Shown: positions 9,114 to 17,435 of the stretch, in pieces
Numbering within the stretch: the first letter of the stretch is position 1
How the letters are laid out: each line of letters opens with the position of its first letter
Notes under the pieces: generated by a model
Database searches by the model: none
What the model was told of the DNA's origin: nothing
Seen by the model: only the letters and a program-made list of their open reading frames with translations
Made by a program: the position numbers and the translations under genes
Assembly (NCBI GenBank): GCA_947454955.1
Contig: CANGLW010000003.1
Location: 103,037-167,036 of the forward strand
Reading direction: 5' to 3'
DNA: 64,000 nucleotides
From: Comamonadaceae bacterium
GTDB lineage: Bacteria; Pseudomonadota; Gammaproteobacteria; Burkholderiales; Burkholderiaceae_C

Positions 9114-10148
9114 TCAGTGCTTGGCCAGAAAGCCCAGCAGCGCCGCATGGAACTTCTCAGGCACTTCCAGGTGCGGCACATGGCCCACACCTTCGAGCTC
9201 CACCAACTCACTGCCCGCAATGCGCTCTTTGGCCGCACGCCCCAACACCGGGAAATTGCCCAGTGGCTTGACCACCTCGGGCGGCGCAAACCGGCGGCCA
9301 AACACGGTGCGGTCCAACTGGCCAATCACCAAGAGCGTGGGCGGCTTGAGCTTGGACAAGTCGCCGTGAATCGGTGCGTCGTAAATCATCTGGTAGGTCA
9401 GCGCCGACACATGGGCGTAGCGCGGGTATTCGCTGCTGAGTTGCACACGCGCAAATTGCTCCACCATGCGCTCAAAGCCCGGCTGCCAATTGGGGAAGTA
9501 GCTCTTGAGGAAGTTGCGGTAAGTCACCGAGGTTTGAGCCATCTCCAACTTGACCAGGTTCTCGGTTTTTTGCGGGGGGATGCTCAGCACATAGTCTTCC
9601 AGGCCCAGCGGGTTTTCCAGCACCAAAGCGGTCACGCGCTGTGGGTGGCGCAGCGCGAAATGCACCCCCACCATGCCGCCCATGCTGTTGGCCACCACAG
9701 CGGCACGCTCCACCTTGAGGTGATCCATCAGGCGTGCGGTGGTGTCGTTCAACCAGGCGAAGGTGTAGCGCATCTCGGGTTTAGACGAACGGCCAAAACC
9801 AATTTGGTCAGGCGCCAGCACACGGTAGCCTTGTGCGGCCAAGGCGGTGATGGTGCCGCCCCAGTAGTCTGAACCGAAATTTTTACCGTGCATCAGCACC
9901 ACGGTTTTACCGTTGGGGTTCACGCCCTGTGGCGGCTTCACATCCATGTAAGCCATTCGCAGCAACTTGCCTTCGTGCTCAAACTCAAAGCGCTGCACCG
10001 GGTAGGGGTAGGCCCAGCCTTCCATGGCCACGCCCAAAGGCTCGGCATCGGCATAAATCGGAAGGGGGGCTTGCGCCAGCGAGGGCTGGGCCAACATCAA
10101 GCCTGTGGCTGCGCACAAAGCGGTCAAGGCGTGGCGAATTGGGTGCAT
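9114..10148 (-). CDS. Exported alpha/beta hydrolase
   Basis: This 344-residue serine hydrolase begins MHPIRHALTALCAATG, a signal peptide with likely cleavage after PSLAQA. The alpha/beta hydrolase fold shows an oxyanion HGKNFGSDYW, the nucleophile elbow ANSMGGM with its Ser, and the catalytic His near the end in VGHVPHLEVPEKF. The start at 10148 has GGAG six bases upstream; a longer frame would put 15 residues before the signal peptide. It resembles periplasmic epoxide-hydrolase- or haloalkane-dehalogenase-like enzymes, but the substrate is unknown. It stands between argB and a flavin monooxygenase gene, all on one strand, without sign of a shared pathway. Confidence 0.88.
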   Translation of the reverse strand: MHPIRHALTALCAATGLMLAQPSLAQAPLPIYADAEPLGVAMEGWAYPYPVQRFEFEHEGKLLRMAYMDVKPPQGVNPNGKTVVLMHGKNFGSDYWGGTITALAAQGYRVLAPDQIGFGRSSKPEMRYTFAWLNDTTARLMDHLKVERAAVVANSMGGMVGVHFALRHPQRVTALVLENPLGLEDYVLSIPPQKTENLVKLEMAQTSVTYRNFLKSYFPNWQPGFERMVEQFARVQLSSEYPRYAHVSALTYQMIYDAPIHGDLSKLKPPTLLVIGQLDRTVFGRRFAPPEVVKPLGNFPVLGRAAKERIAGSELVELEGVGHVPHLEVPEKFHAALLGFLAKH

Positions 10149-10220
10149 GGGTGTCTCCGGTGTTTGCCGCATGCTAAAGCCACTGGGGCGCATGGCAGCG
10201 TTGAAACTACTTAGGGGTGT

Positions 10221-11156
10221 TCAGCCAAAGTTGTGCGCTTGCGCCAACCGGCCCAAACGACCGGTGATTTCAAAAAACTCACGCACCGTGTCGTCGATGA
10301 TTTGTGCCGCCGTCTTGACCTCGTCAATCAAGCCCGCACTTTGCCCGGCCAGTGCAGGCGCGGCTTCCATGTCACCGTCAAAGTACACCTTCAAGATGCC
10401 GGAGAGCGCATCGGGCGCCATCACCCCGGCCTCAAAAATCGCCTGGGTGCGCTCTGATTTGAGCGAGCGTATGCAAGGGGTGGATTTTTTGTTGAGCATC
10501 CAGGTGCCGGTTTCGCTGGCGTTGACGATGGCGTTTTTGAAATTGGCATGCACCGGGCTTTCTGCACAGCTCAAAAAGCGCGTGCCCATCTGCACCGCTT
10601 CAGCCCCCAACGCAAAAGCTGCCGCCATGCCGCGCCCATCGCAAATGCCGCCTGCAGCCACCAGGGGCACATCCACCTTGGCGCGAATGGCTTGCAGCAA
10701 GACCAGGGTGGAGACCTCCTCAGGGTTTTTGAAGCCACCGCCCTCGGCGCCCTCCACCACCAAGCCGTCTATGCCAGCGTCCACACATTTCAAAGCAGCT
10801 TCGACGGTGGGCACCGCGTGATAGACCACGATGCCTGCGCTCTTGAGCGGCGCGATGAACTTGGCCGGGCTGCCGGCAGACGTCGTGACGAACTTCACGC
10901 CCGATTCGCAAACGAAGCGCAGCATGGCGTCGTCTTTCAAAAAGCGAATCGGCAGGTTCACCCCAAAGGGCAAGCCCAGCGCGCTCATTTTTTTGATTTC
11001 AGCCTGGCAATTGGCGGTTTCGCCCGATGAGGTTTCGATGATGCCCAAGCCACCCGCTCGCGAGACCGCCGAGGCCAAAGGGGTGCGGGCGATCCAGCCC
11101 ATGGGGGCCTGGATGATGGGGAATTTGGCGCCCGTGTGGGCCAGTACGCGGTTCAT
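10221..11156 (-). CDS. Nitronate monooxygenase / NPD-family FMN enzyme
   Basis: This 311-residue TIM-barrel flavoprotein of the 2-nitropropane dioxygenase family oxidises alkyl nitronates; some relatives are FabK-type enoyl reductases. Typical features are FPIIQAPMGWIA at the start, SRAGGLGIIE, VEGAEGGGF, the FMN phosphate region VAAGGICDGRGMAAAFALGAEAVQMGTRFL (residues about 175-205) and the Cys in SCAESPVH. The ATG has AGGAGACTT before it. It is divergent from the octapeptide-repeat gene across a 148-bp gap that must hold both promoters. Family is secure, substrate is not. Confidence 0.88.
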   Translation of the reverse strand: MNRVLAHTGAKFPIIQAPMGWIARTPLASAVSRAGGLGIIETSSGETANCQAEIKKMSALGLPFGVNLPIRFLKDDAMLRFVCESGVKFVTTSAGSPAKFIAPLKSAGIVVYHAVPTVEAALKCVDAGIDGLVVEGAEGGGFKNPEEVSTLVLLQAIRAKVDVPLVAAGGICDGRGMAAAFALGAEAVQMGTRFLSCAESPVHANFKNAIVNASETGTWMLNKKSTPCIRSLKSERTQAIFEAGVMAPDALSGILKVYFDGDMEAAPALAGQSAGLIDEVKTAAQIIDDTVREFFEITGRLGRLAQAHNFG

Positions 11157-11304
11157 AAGTCTCCTTTTGTGGCTTTTGCCTTATTTAATTTATCGCAGGG
11201 CTTGCCGATCTTGATGGTCAAGGCGTCATGCCACCGGCCCATTGTCTCAGCCCATCGGCTGTACGGGTCAACCGACCTAATGAGCTGGATGAAAGGGGTT
11301 AGCG

Positions 11305-14300
11305 ATGAACATCACGAGTTTCAAATCTTATTCGCCCAGTGACATGGCCAATTTGGCCGCCAGCGATCTGGCCAATGTGACGGCCGATGTGGCCAAAGGT
11401 TTGTCAAGCAACCAAATTCAAGCCCTGCAAAGCGATCAGGTGGCCGCCCTGTCTGGCGTGATTTTCAGTTTGAGCTCGCAGCAGATTGCAGCCTTCACGC
11501 CTTACCAGATCGAGTCAGGCTTGAGCACGGCCTCCATCGCGCAAGCCAGTGGCAAACAACTGCAGTCTTTGAGCAATTCGCAAGTGCAGGCCATGAGCGT
11601 GGACCAGATCAACGCCATCACCGACAGCAGCTTCAAAGATTTGACGGTCTCACAGGTCAAGGCCTTAACGGCCGATCAGCTCTTGGGCATGGATGCAGCG
11701 CAAATGAGCCAGATGAGCGTTCAGCAAGTCACCTCGCTCTCAGGCGAGCAGCTCGATGCGATTGGCAACTTGGGCAACAACATCAAGAACCTCTCGATCG
11801 CACAGTTCACGGCCTTGACCGATGCGCAAGTGGCCAGCATCGACCCGAGCCAAATCTCTCAAATCACCCTGGCGCAATTGGGCACCTTGGGCGACCGGGT
11901 GAACCTGCTCAACGAAGACCAGGTGGCCCAGCTCAGCGCCTCGCAAACGCGCAGCCTGAGCGCATCACAACTGACGGCTTTGGACACCGCAGGCACCTTG
12001 GCTGCCCTGTCGAACACCGCGGTGGCGGCCTTGCAAAAAACACAGCTGGCTGGCTTTGCCGGTGTGAGCCACATGACCGAAGCGCAACTGGGCGCCTTGT
12101 CTGGCAGCCAGGTGGGCTGGCTCTCGGCCACACAACTCAATGCCCTTAGCACCGACCAGGTGAGCGCTCTGAGCGCAGCGGGCGTTGGCAAGATCGCCAA
12201 AGACCAAGTGGCCAGTTTGTCCACCGCGTTTGTGGGCGCCTTGAGCACCACCCAAGTGGCCAAGTTCACCGCACCGCAGGTGAGCCAGCTCACCGCCGGA
12301 CAACTGCAGGTGCTGGGCAATGAGCAGATCAGCAGCCTCTCCAGCAGCGCGGTGGGTGCATTGACAGCCACACAAATAGACAGCCTGAGCGACACACAAA
12401 TTCAAAGCCTGAGCGCCGGTCAAGCGGAGAAGCTTTCACGCGCAGCCATCGAATCGCTCAACGCCACGCAAGTGGGCAGCCTGACCTACGAATCGCTGGC
12501 CAAAGTGGCCAGCAAGCTCAAGGTCAACGCGGGTGGCAGCGTGAACCAGATCGCGGCACTCACCAACGATCAGGTGCAAAGCCTGAGCTATGGCAAGGTG
12601 GTCAACGGCGTGGCTGGGCCGAATGTGATTGGCAGTTTCACGGGCGCGCAAATCGCAGCCTTGGGCAGCAAGATTCAATCGTTCTCAACCGACCAGATGG
12701 GCGCCCTGACGCTCAATCAGGTCAAGGCCTTGACCACCGGCAACGGCGGCCAAATCGCCAGCTTAGACATCGACCAGATCGCAGCCATCAAGCCCGCTGC
12801 AGCGCGTGGTTTTACCGCCAGCCAAATTGCTCAGATGACCGCGCCTCAAGTGCGTGGTCTTTTGAGTGCTTCGACGGTGAACGGCAGCTCGCAATTGAGC
12901 AACACCCAACTTGCGGCCATCGACAAAGCGTTGATTGGCGTGCTGGACATGGGCACCTTGAGCACCACCCAACTCAAAGCCTTGACGGGTGACCAAGTGG
13001 GCAAGCTCAGCAATGCGCAGCTTGGGCAACTCAGCACCGGCAACGCCGGCCAAATGCGTGCGCTCACCAGCACGCAACTGCAAAGCCTGAGCGCTGACCA
13101 GATCCGCGCTTTGGGTGATGCGCAAGTGGCTGACCTGAGCGACACCCAAGTACGCGCCTTCACCACCACCCAAGTGCAAGCGCTTGAAGCCGCTGATGTG
13201 ACGGCCCAGGGTGGCAACCTCACCGCCACCCAAACCCAAAGCCTGAGCGCCACACAAATCCAAGGCATCGGCACGGGCAACGGGCAATTGGGCGTGTTCA
13301 CCAACGCGCAACTGCGCAACCTCACCAACACCCAAGTGCAAGCCCTGACCTACCAGCAAGTGGCGGGCTTGAGCAGTTCACAAATCCAGCAGTTCAGCGC
13401 GCAGCAGTTGGGCAACTTGAGCGCTGGCCAGGTGGCTGCGCTTGAAACCAGCGATGTCAGCAGCCTGCAGGTCAGCCAGGTGCGCGGCTTGCTCAGCACG
13501 CAGATGCAGGTCATGTCGTCTGCCCAAGTGCAGGCGCTGAGCACCGAGCAATTGCAGTCCTTGGACAACAGCCAACTTGCCGCCATCTTGCCCAAGCTCT
13601 CGGCCACGCAGAACAACAACCAATTCGGCGCCTTGAGCAAATCACAGTTTGCCAACTTGACCGCCACGCAACTGAGCACTCTGAACAACGCGCAAATTGG
13701 CAAGCTCTCCACCGAGCAGATCCAATCGCTCAGCGGCGCACAACTCGGCGCCATCAGCATTCTGAGTGCCGACCAAACCAAGCTGCTCAGCGCTGCGCAA
13801 CTGGCCGACAGCGACGCCAACCTGGGCTCGTTGACCTATGCCCAGGTCAACGCCTTGACCGACTTGCAAATCCAATCACTGAGCAGCAGCAAGCTGGGCG
13901 ACATCGCCGTCAAAATGAGTGGCGCACAAATCGCTAACCTCAGCCCCGACCAGGTCTCGGGTTTGTCGATGTCCCAGCTCAACAACGGCCAGGTCGCGGC
14001 CTTGGGCGATGCCCAGTTGGCCATCCTCAGCAGCACACAGTTGACCGATTTGGGTGAGCGCGTGTCACGCATTTCCGCAGCCCATTTGGCCACCTTGGCG
14101 CCGCAACAAGTTGCAGCCCTCGACACCACGCAAATCACCGCGTTCACGGTGGACCAGGTCTCGGCGTTGACCGAACCGCAGTTGCGCAGCTTGAGCAACT
14201 CGCAAGTTCAAGCGCTGGTGTTCACCAACGGCAGCAACGACAACCAAATGACCGCACTTCGCCCCGATCAGGTGGGTCAACTCAGCGATGAGCAACTCGA

Positions 14301-14625
14301 CACCGCTTCGACCAACACCATCAGCAGCTTCTCCAGCGCTCAGGTGGCCCAGCTCAGTGCCTCGCAACTCAATGGGCTGGATGCCTCGCAAATCAACGCC
14401 TTGACCAACGACCAGTTGGCCGAGATCTCAGCCAGCACGCTGGCCGGGCTGGACACCGCGGTCTTCAACACCTTCAGTGGCTCACAAGTGGCAGCTTTGT
14501 CTGAGAACCAAATTGCAGGGCTCTCAGACAGCTACATCGCAGGGCTCGACAGCAGCATCAAGTCGGCCTTCACCGCTGACCAGCAAGCGGTGATGACCCA
14601 GGCTCAGCGCGATGCTTTGATTTGA
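11305..14625 (+). CDS. Giant octapeptide-repeat protein, function unknown
   Basis: This protein of 1106 residues is made almost entirely of an 8-residue repeat, L-[ST]-x-x-Q-[VIL]-x-x, for example LTDAQVAS, LSASQLTA, LSATQLNA, LSTDQVSA. I estimate on the order of 120 units from about residue 37 to the end. The repeats drift enough that the gene is not a recent tandem expansion. Several units carry Gly/Asn-rich loops (TGNGGQ, TGNAGQ, NGSNDNQ). I saw no Cys and only one Trp, and charged residues are few, as in extracellular solenoid proteins. There is no signal peptide, RTX motif or neighbouring type I secretion gene. [ST]-x-x-Q is a helix N-cap pattern, so a solenoid of very short helices is possible; a beta-solenoid is the alternative. 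AGGGG precedes the ATG. It appears monocistronic. Confidence 0.85.
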   Translation: MNITSFKSYSPSDMANLAASDLANVTADVAKGLSSNQIQALQSDQVAALSGVIFSLSSQQIAAFTPYQIESGLSTASIAQASGKQLQSLSNSQVQAMSVDQINAITDSSFKDLTVSQVKALTADQLLGMDAAQMSQMSVQQVTSLSGEQLDAIGNLGNNIKNLSIAQFTALTDAQVASIDPSQISQITLAQLGTLGDRVNLLNEDQVAQLSASQTRSLSASQLTALDTAGTLAALSNTAVAALQKTQLAGFAGVSHMTEAQLGALSGSQVGWLSATQLNALSTDQVSALSAAGVGKIAKDQVASLSTAFVGALSTTQVAKFTAPQVSQLTAGQLQVLGNEQISSLSSSAVGALTATQIDSLSDTQIQSLSAGQAEKLSRAAIESLNATQVGSLTYESLAKVASKLKVNAGGSVNQIAALTNDQVQSLSYGKVVNGVAGPNVIGSFTGAQIAALGSKIQSFSTDQMGALTLNQVKALTTGNGGQIASLDIDQIAAIKPAAARGFTASQIAQMTAPQVRGLLSASTVNGSSQLSNTQLAAIDKALIGVLDMGTLSTTQLKALTGDQVGKLSNAQLGQLSTGNAGQMRALTSTQLQSLSADQIRALGDAQVADLSDTQVRAFTTTQVQALEAADVTAQGGNLTATQTQSLSATQIQGIGTGNGQLGVFTNAQLRNLTNTQVQALTYQQVAGLSSSQIQQFSAQQLGNLSAGQVAALETSDVSSLQVSQVRGLLSTQMQVMSSAQVQALSTEQLQSLDNSQLAAILPKLSATQNNNQFGALSKSQFANLTATQLSTLNNAQIGKLSTEQIQSLSGAQLGAISILSADQTKLLSAAQLADSDANLGSLTYAQVNALTDLQIQSLSSSKLGDIAVKMSGAQIANLSPDQVSGLSMSQLNNGQVAALGDAQLAILSSTQLTDLGERVSRISAAHLATLAPQQVAALDTTQITAFTVDQVSALTEPQLRSLSNSQVQALVFTNGSNDNQMTALRPDQVGQLSDEQLDTASTNTISSFSSAQVAQLSASQLNGLDASQINALTNDQLAEISASTLAGLDTAVFNTFSGSQVAALSENQIAGLSDSYIAGLDSSIKSAFTADQQAVMTQAQRDALI

Positions 14626-14650
14626 TGGGTTTTGAAAAGACGGCGCGGTC

Positions 14651-15184
14651 TTAAACCCGCCGCGCCAACACCACCGCTGCGGCTGAGCCACTGCCCACCA
14701 CAGCACACCAAGCGCGCAACCACCCAGGCACCTGGCCCGCCAGGGCCGCAGCCTCATCGCGGTGATGGCATTCATCGGCTTGGCAGCGCAGCATCAAGGG
14801 CAACAAACCCTCGGGACCACCGTGCGTTTGCAGGTGGTCGATTTGCTGTTGGTAATGTTGATCGACAAAGGTTTCCACCGCCGCAATGGTGGCGTAAACC
14901 GCGCGTCGGCCTAACAAGGCAGGCAACGCACCAGTGAGCCAACCCGCCAAACGCCAAGGCCCCAGCAATCGGCTGCGTTGCTGCGTTGGTAACCAAGCCT
15001 CAATCAGTTGCAGATGCTCAGCCTCGGTTTGGCCATGCGCTGTAGCAAAGCGCATCAACTCGGCATCGCCTCGCCATGCCGCCACGGTGGCAATGCCGCG
15101 GTAGATGAACACCGCGCCGGTTTCACCGGCGTGGTCAGACCGCAGCTCGCGCTTGAGGTAATTTGAAAACACCTGTTCTGTCAC
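14651..15184 (-). CDS. coq7: Coq7-family demethoxyubiquinone hydroxylase
   Basis: This is a di-iron hydroxylase of 177 residues. The ligand set is complete: Glu in DHAGETGAV, ExxH in QTEAEHLQL, Glu in AAVETFVDQ and ExxH in ADECHHRDEA. Coq7 proteins hydroxylate the C6 (C5 in other numbering) of demethoxyubiquinone at the membrane, and C-terminal hydrophobic helices are visible. The longest frame begins at 15250, but a GTG at 15184 overlaps the photolyase stop as GTGA and has AGGAG six bases before it. That start is chosen, and it implies translational coupling. The protein is shorter than many betaproteobacterial Coq7 proteins (about 200-215 residues), so it may be a second, divergent member. 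Confidence 0.85.
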   Translation of the reverse strand: MTEQVFSNYLKRELRSDHAGETGAVFIYRGIATVAAWRGDAELMRFATAHGQTEAEHLQLIEAWLPTQQRSRLLGPWRLAGWLTGALPALLGRRAVYATIAAVETFVDQHYQQQIDHLQTHGGPEGLLPLMLRCQADECHHRDEAAALAGQVPGWLRAWCAVVGSGSAAAVVLARRV

Positions 15185-16380
15185 AACAACTCCTGGGCTT
15201 GCTTCAAGCCACGCGTGGCACGCGTCCACCATTGAGAAAAACTGCTGCAAGGCCGGTCCACTTTGGGGAACAGCGCGGGTGCAGCATCCAGTTCGACAAA
15301 AGTTTCAAGCCAAGGTGTGATGTGCGGGTCATCCACACTGCGGACCTGGGCTGCGCCAGCAAGCGCTTGGTGCAAACTCTGTTGATCGGCAAAGACGCAG
15401 TGACTGGCGACCTCACGCATGGACGCATCCACCCAACGCCACCGGCGCTCAGGCCACGGCCAACGGGCGTGGTGCTCATGCAGATAAACACCCAACACCA
15501 GGGCTGTGCTGGGGACATCCACCCCACGCAGCGCCCAAGGGTGCACCAGCCACACCTCACGCCCTTGCACCAACTGCGCTATGTCTTCCATAGCATCTAG
15601 GCCAATATCTGCAAGAGGTTCAGCGTGCAACGCTGGCTCTACAACGAGTTCGCCAATGACTTGATGTGGCGCAGCAAAAGCCTGCCGTGCGCCGCGCGCG
15701 ATCTGGTCCAGATCATCGTAAGACCTGTCAAGCACCGAGCCTGGGCTGTGCCAAATCGGTGGTGCAAAGCGCGCCACATTGTCTGCGTTAAACAAATACG
15801 GCTTGCTGCTGCCAGTGCCCGCCACCCACTGCCAACTCAGGTGGTTGCTGCCCAAGTCACCATCGAACAAATGCGCCACCATCCAGTCAGCCCCTGCGCG
15901 CCAATGCACGCGCCGCAGATGCACCACATAACTGGCCAGCCACATGCGGGCATGGTTGTGCAAGGTGCCTGTGGCGTAGAGCGTGCGGACCGCCATGTCG
16001 ATCACCGGCACACCAGTGCGACCCTCGCGAATGTCTGCAGGTAGTTCTGGGGCGTAAGCCTCATCTGGCAAGGGTCCAGCATGCAAAGACTGCGCAATAC
16101 CCTGCCCGTGATGCGACCAAGCGTGGCGAAAAAACTCACGCCAACCGAATTCGTAAACCAGCTTGTGCTGAATGTCTAAGGACTCATCAGCCAGCAGATG
16201 CGTGAGCACCTCGCGCAATGTCAGCACCCCATGGGTGATGTAAGGCGACAAACGTGTGACGGCGCCCTCCAGGTGGTTGCGGGTGCGTGCATAAGCCTCG
16301 GGCTGCACCGCGTCCATGCGTGCACGTGCAGCGGCTTGACCGGGCCAGGCGTCAAGCCCACTGAAGTCGCTCAAGCTCAT
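15181..16380 (-). CDS. Photolyase/cryptochrome-like FAD protein lacking the N-terminal antenna domain
   Basis: The first 245 or so residues match the FAD-binding domain of DNA photolyases: YEFGWREFFRHAW, GRTGVPVIDMAVRTLYATG, LHNHARMWLASY, HLFDGDLGSNHLSWQWVAG and KPYLFNADNVARFAP. The usual N-terminal alpha/beta domain is absent, because the protein opens directly in the helical part. Instead about 150 residues follow at the C-terminus and look alpha/beta-like (REVWLVHPWALRG, VLGVYLHEHH, RWVDASMREV). By my alignment to E. coli PhrB the outer Trp of the electron-transfer triad (W306) is Ile117, and Arg after the flavin-contact Asn is His143. A repair role is therefore not assured. Its start overlaps the phosphatase stop as ATGA. 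Confidence 0.8.
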   Translation of the reverse strand: MSLSDFSGLDAWPGQAAARARMDAVQPEAYARTRNHLEGAVTRLSPYITHGVLTLREVLTHLLADESLDIQHKLVYEFGWREFFRHAWSHHGQGIAQSLHAGPLPDEAYAPELPADIREGRTGVPVIDMAVRTLYATGTLHNHARMWLASYVVHLRRVHWRAGADWMVAHLFDGDLGSNHLSWQWVAGTGSSKPYLFNADNVARFAPPIWHSPGSVLDRSYDDLDQIARGARQAFAAPHQVIGELVVEPALHAEPLADIGLDAMEDIAQLVQGREVWLVHPWALRGVDVPSTALVLGVYLHEHHARWPWPERRWRWVDASMREVASHCVFADQQSLHQALAGAAQVRSVDDPHITPWLETFVELDAAPALFPKVDRPCSSFSQWWTRATRGLKQAQELL

Positions 16381-16940
16381 GGGCTGGGGTAAAGCTGAGC
16401 CCCGAGCAACTGCCCTTGCGCGTTGACACGCACCAACACCATGTCACCCGAGCCGATGTTTTGCCCCATGAATTCTTGGATGTTCACATGGTGCGTGACC
16501 AGAATCAGCGCACGCGCGCCTTTGGCAGGCAAGGCTTTGGCAATGAAGTCTTGCAGCTGTTGACGACTGGCAGAGGCCTTGTGGGGTTCATCAAAGAACG
16601 AAGCCAGGGCAGGCTCCACCGTGACCTTGCCGAACCGCAGCAACTCAGCCGTTTCTTGGCATCTGCACCAGATGCTGGTGTACACCGCAGCCTGGTCAAC
16701 GCCTTGGGCTTTGAGCCACTGCCCTATACGTGTGGCTTGTTGTTGGCCCTCGTCATTGAGCACCCTTTGGGTCTCGCAGCGCGCCAGCGAGTACCCGGTA
16801 GGGTCACCCACGCCCGGGGCATAGGCGTGCCGCATCAAAAGCACGTGGTCTTTGGTTTTGAGCCGGTCGGAGAGTTCGCTGGCTTGTGCGTGCTGGACCA
16901 AGCTGAGCACCAAGAACAAGCAAGTCAAAAACTTTTTCAT
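16377..16940 (-). CDS. Periplasmic histidine phosphatase family protein
   Basis: This 187-residue protein starts at ATG 16940 (MKKFLTCLFLVLSLVQHAQA), a clear signal peptide. A longer frame would place 21 unlikely residues in front. The phosphoglycerate-mutase-like fold is shown by VLLMRHAYAPG near the N-terminus, with the phosphohistidine His, CRCQETAELL in the middle, and ILVTHHVNIQEF carrying the second catalytic His. Secreted members of this clan hydrolyse phosphate esters; the exact substrate is unknown. The gene lies 2 bases after the DCC-family gene and overlaps the photolyase-like gene by 4 bases, so these belong to one transcript. Confidence 0.87.
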   Translation of the reverse strand: MKKFLTCLFLVLSLVQHAQASELSDRLKTKDHVLLMRHAYAPGVGDPTGYSLARCETQRVLNDEGQQQATRIGQWLKAQGVDQAAVYTSIWCRCQETAELLRFGKVTVEPALASFFDEPHKASASRQQLQDFIAKALPAKGARALILVTHHVNIQEFMGQNIGSGDMVLVRVNAQGQLLGAQLYPSP

Positions 16941-16942
16941 GG

Positions 16943-17341
16943 TCAGCCCTTGGCTTGTTTGAGCGCACGACGCTTGACCCAACGCTGCATGGCAGGACGC
17001 CAACGCAAGAACACATCGTATGCAGCGTTCATCACGGTCATGGCACCCGGCAAGCGACTGAGTGTGGCCAAGTGCCGCCAGCCGGGCAACTGCGCCCAGA
17101 GGTGCACAAAAGCAGGCGCACCATCGAGCAACTCGCCTTGGGCTGTGCGGACATGAAAGCGCTGCATCAACTGTTGCTGCGTGGTTCCAGGTGGCAGCGA
17201 TTGATGGGGGTCAGACACATCCACCCAAGCCATAGCCTGCAGGGGTTGCAGCTTGCGGTAAAGCTCAATTTCTTTGGTGCACAACGGGCATGAGCCGTCA
17301 TACATGACGCTGACGCAGGCAGGCTGTGTAGGGGAAGACAT
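16943..17341 (-). CDS. DCC-family thiol-disulfide oxidoreductase (DUF393)
   Basis: This is a small cytoplasmic protein of 132 residues with the family hallmark YDGSCPLCTKEI, where CPLC is the thioredoxin-like redox motif just after the first beta strand. The later GAPAFVHLWAQLPGW and the basic C-terminal tail are also typical of DUF393/DCC proteins. Their role is poorly known. I chose the ATG at 17341; a GTG two codons upstream is possible and neither has a clear Shine-Dalgarno. It is the first gene of a four-gene minus-strand set that continues with a phosphatase, a photolyase-like protein and Coq7. Two hairpins separate it from the DUF1116 gene upstream. Confidence 0.85.
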   Translation of the reverse strand: MSSPTQPACVSVMYDGSCPLCTKEIELYRKLQPLQAMAWVDVSDPHQSLPPGTTQQQLMQRFHVRTAQGELLDGAPAFVHLWAQLPGWRHLATLSRLPGAMTVMNAAYDVFLRWRPAMQRWVKRRALKQAKG

Positions 17342-17399
17342 ACGCACAATTTAGCAGTGATCTGCGAGCATCACAGCCTATGCACAAATAACCATTCAG

Positions 17400-17435
17400 C
17401 GGTGCAGGTAGCACCGTCCTGATCGAAGGGATCAG
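17400..17435 (-). terminator. Tandem stem-loops after the DUF1116 gene
   Basis: Two perfect 6-bp stem-loops lie side by side at the 3' end of the 12-kb operon. CTGATC/GATCAG (17419-17435, 5-base loop) spans the stop codon, and CGGTGC/GCACCG (17400-17416, 5-base loop) follows. No T-run follows on the minus strand, so this is either a Rho-assisted end or an mRNA-stabilising 3' structure rather than a classical intrinsic terminator. Confidence 0.5.

Noticed and set aside
11740..14391. Many minus-strand reading frames (up to 198 codons) antisense to the repeat protein
   Set aside because: They arise because a 24-base periodic coding sequence lacks stops in other frames. They have no Shine-Dalgarno, no family match, and mirror the octad.
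14651..15250. Longest version of the Coq7 frame starting at 15250
   Set aside because: The extra 22 residues lie inside the photolyase-like gene and have no Shine-Dalgarno, while GTG 15184 has AGGAG and a GTGA overlap.
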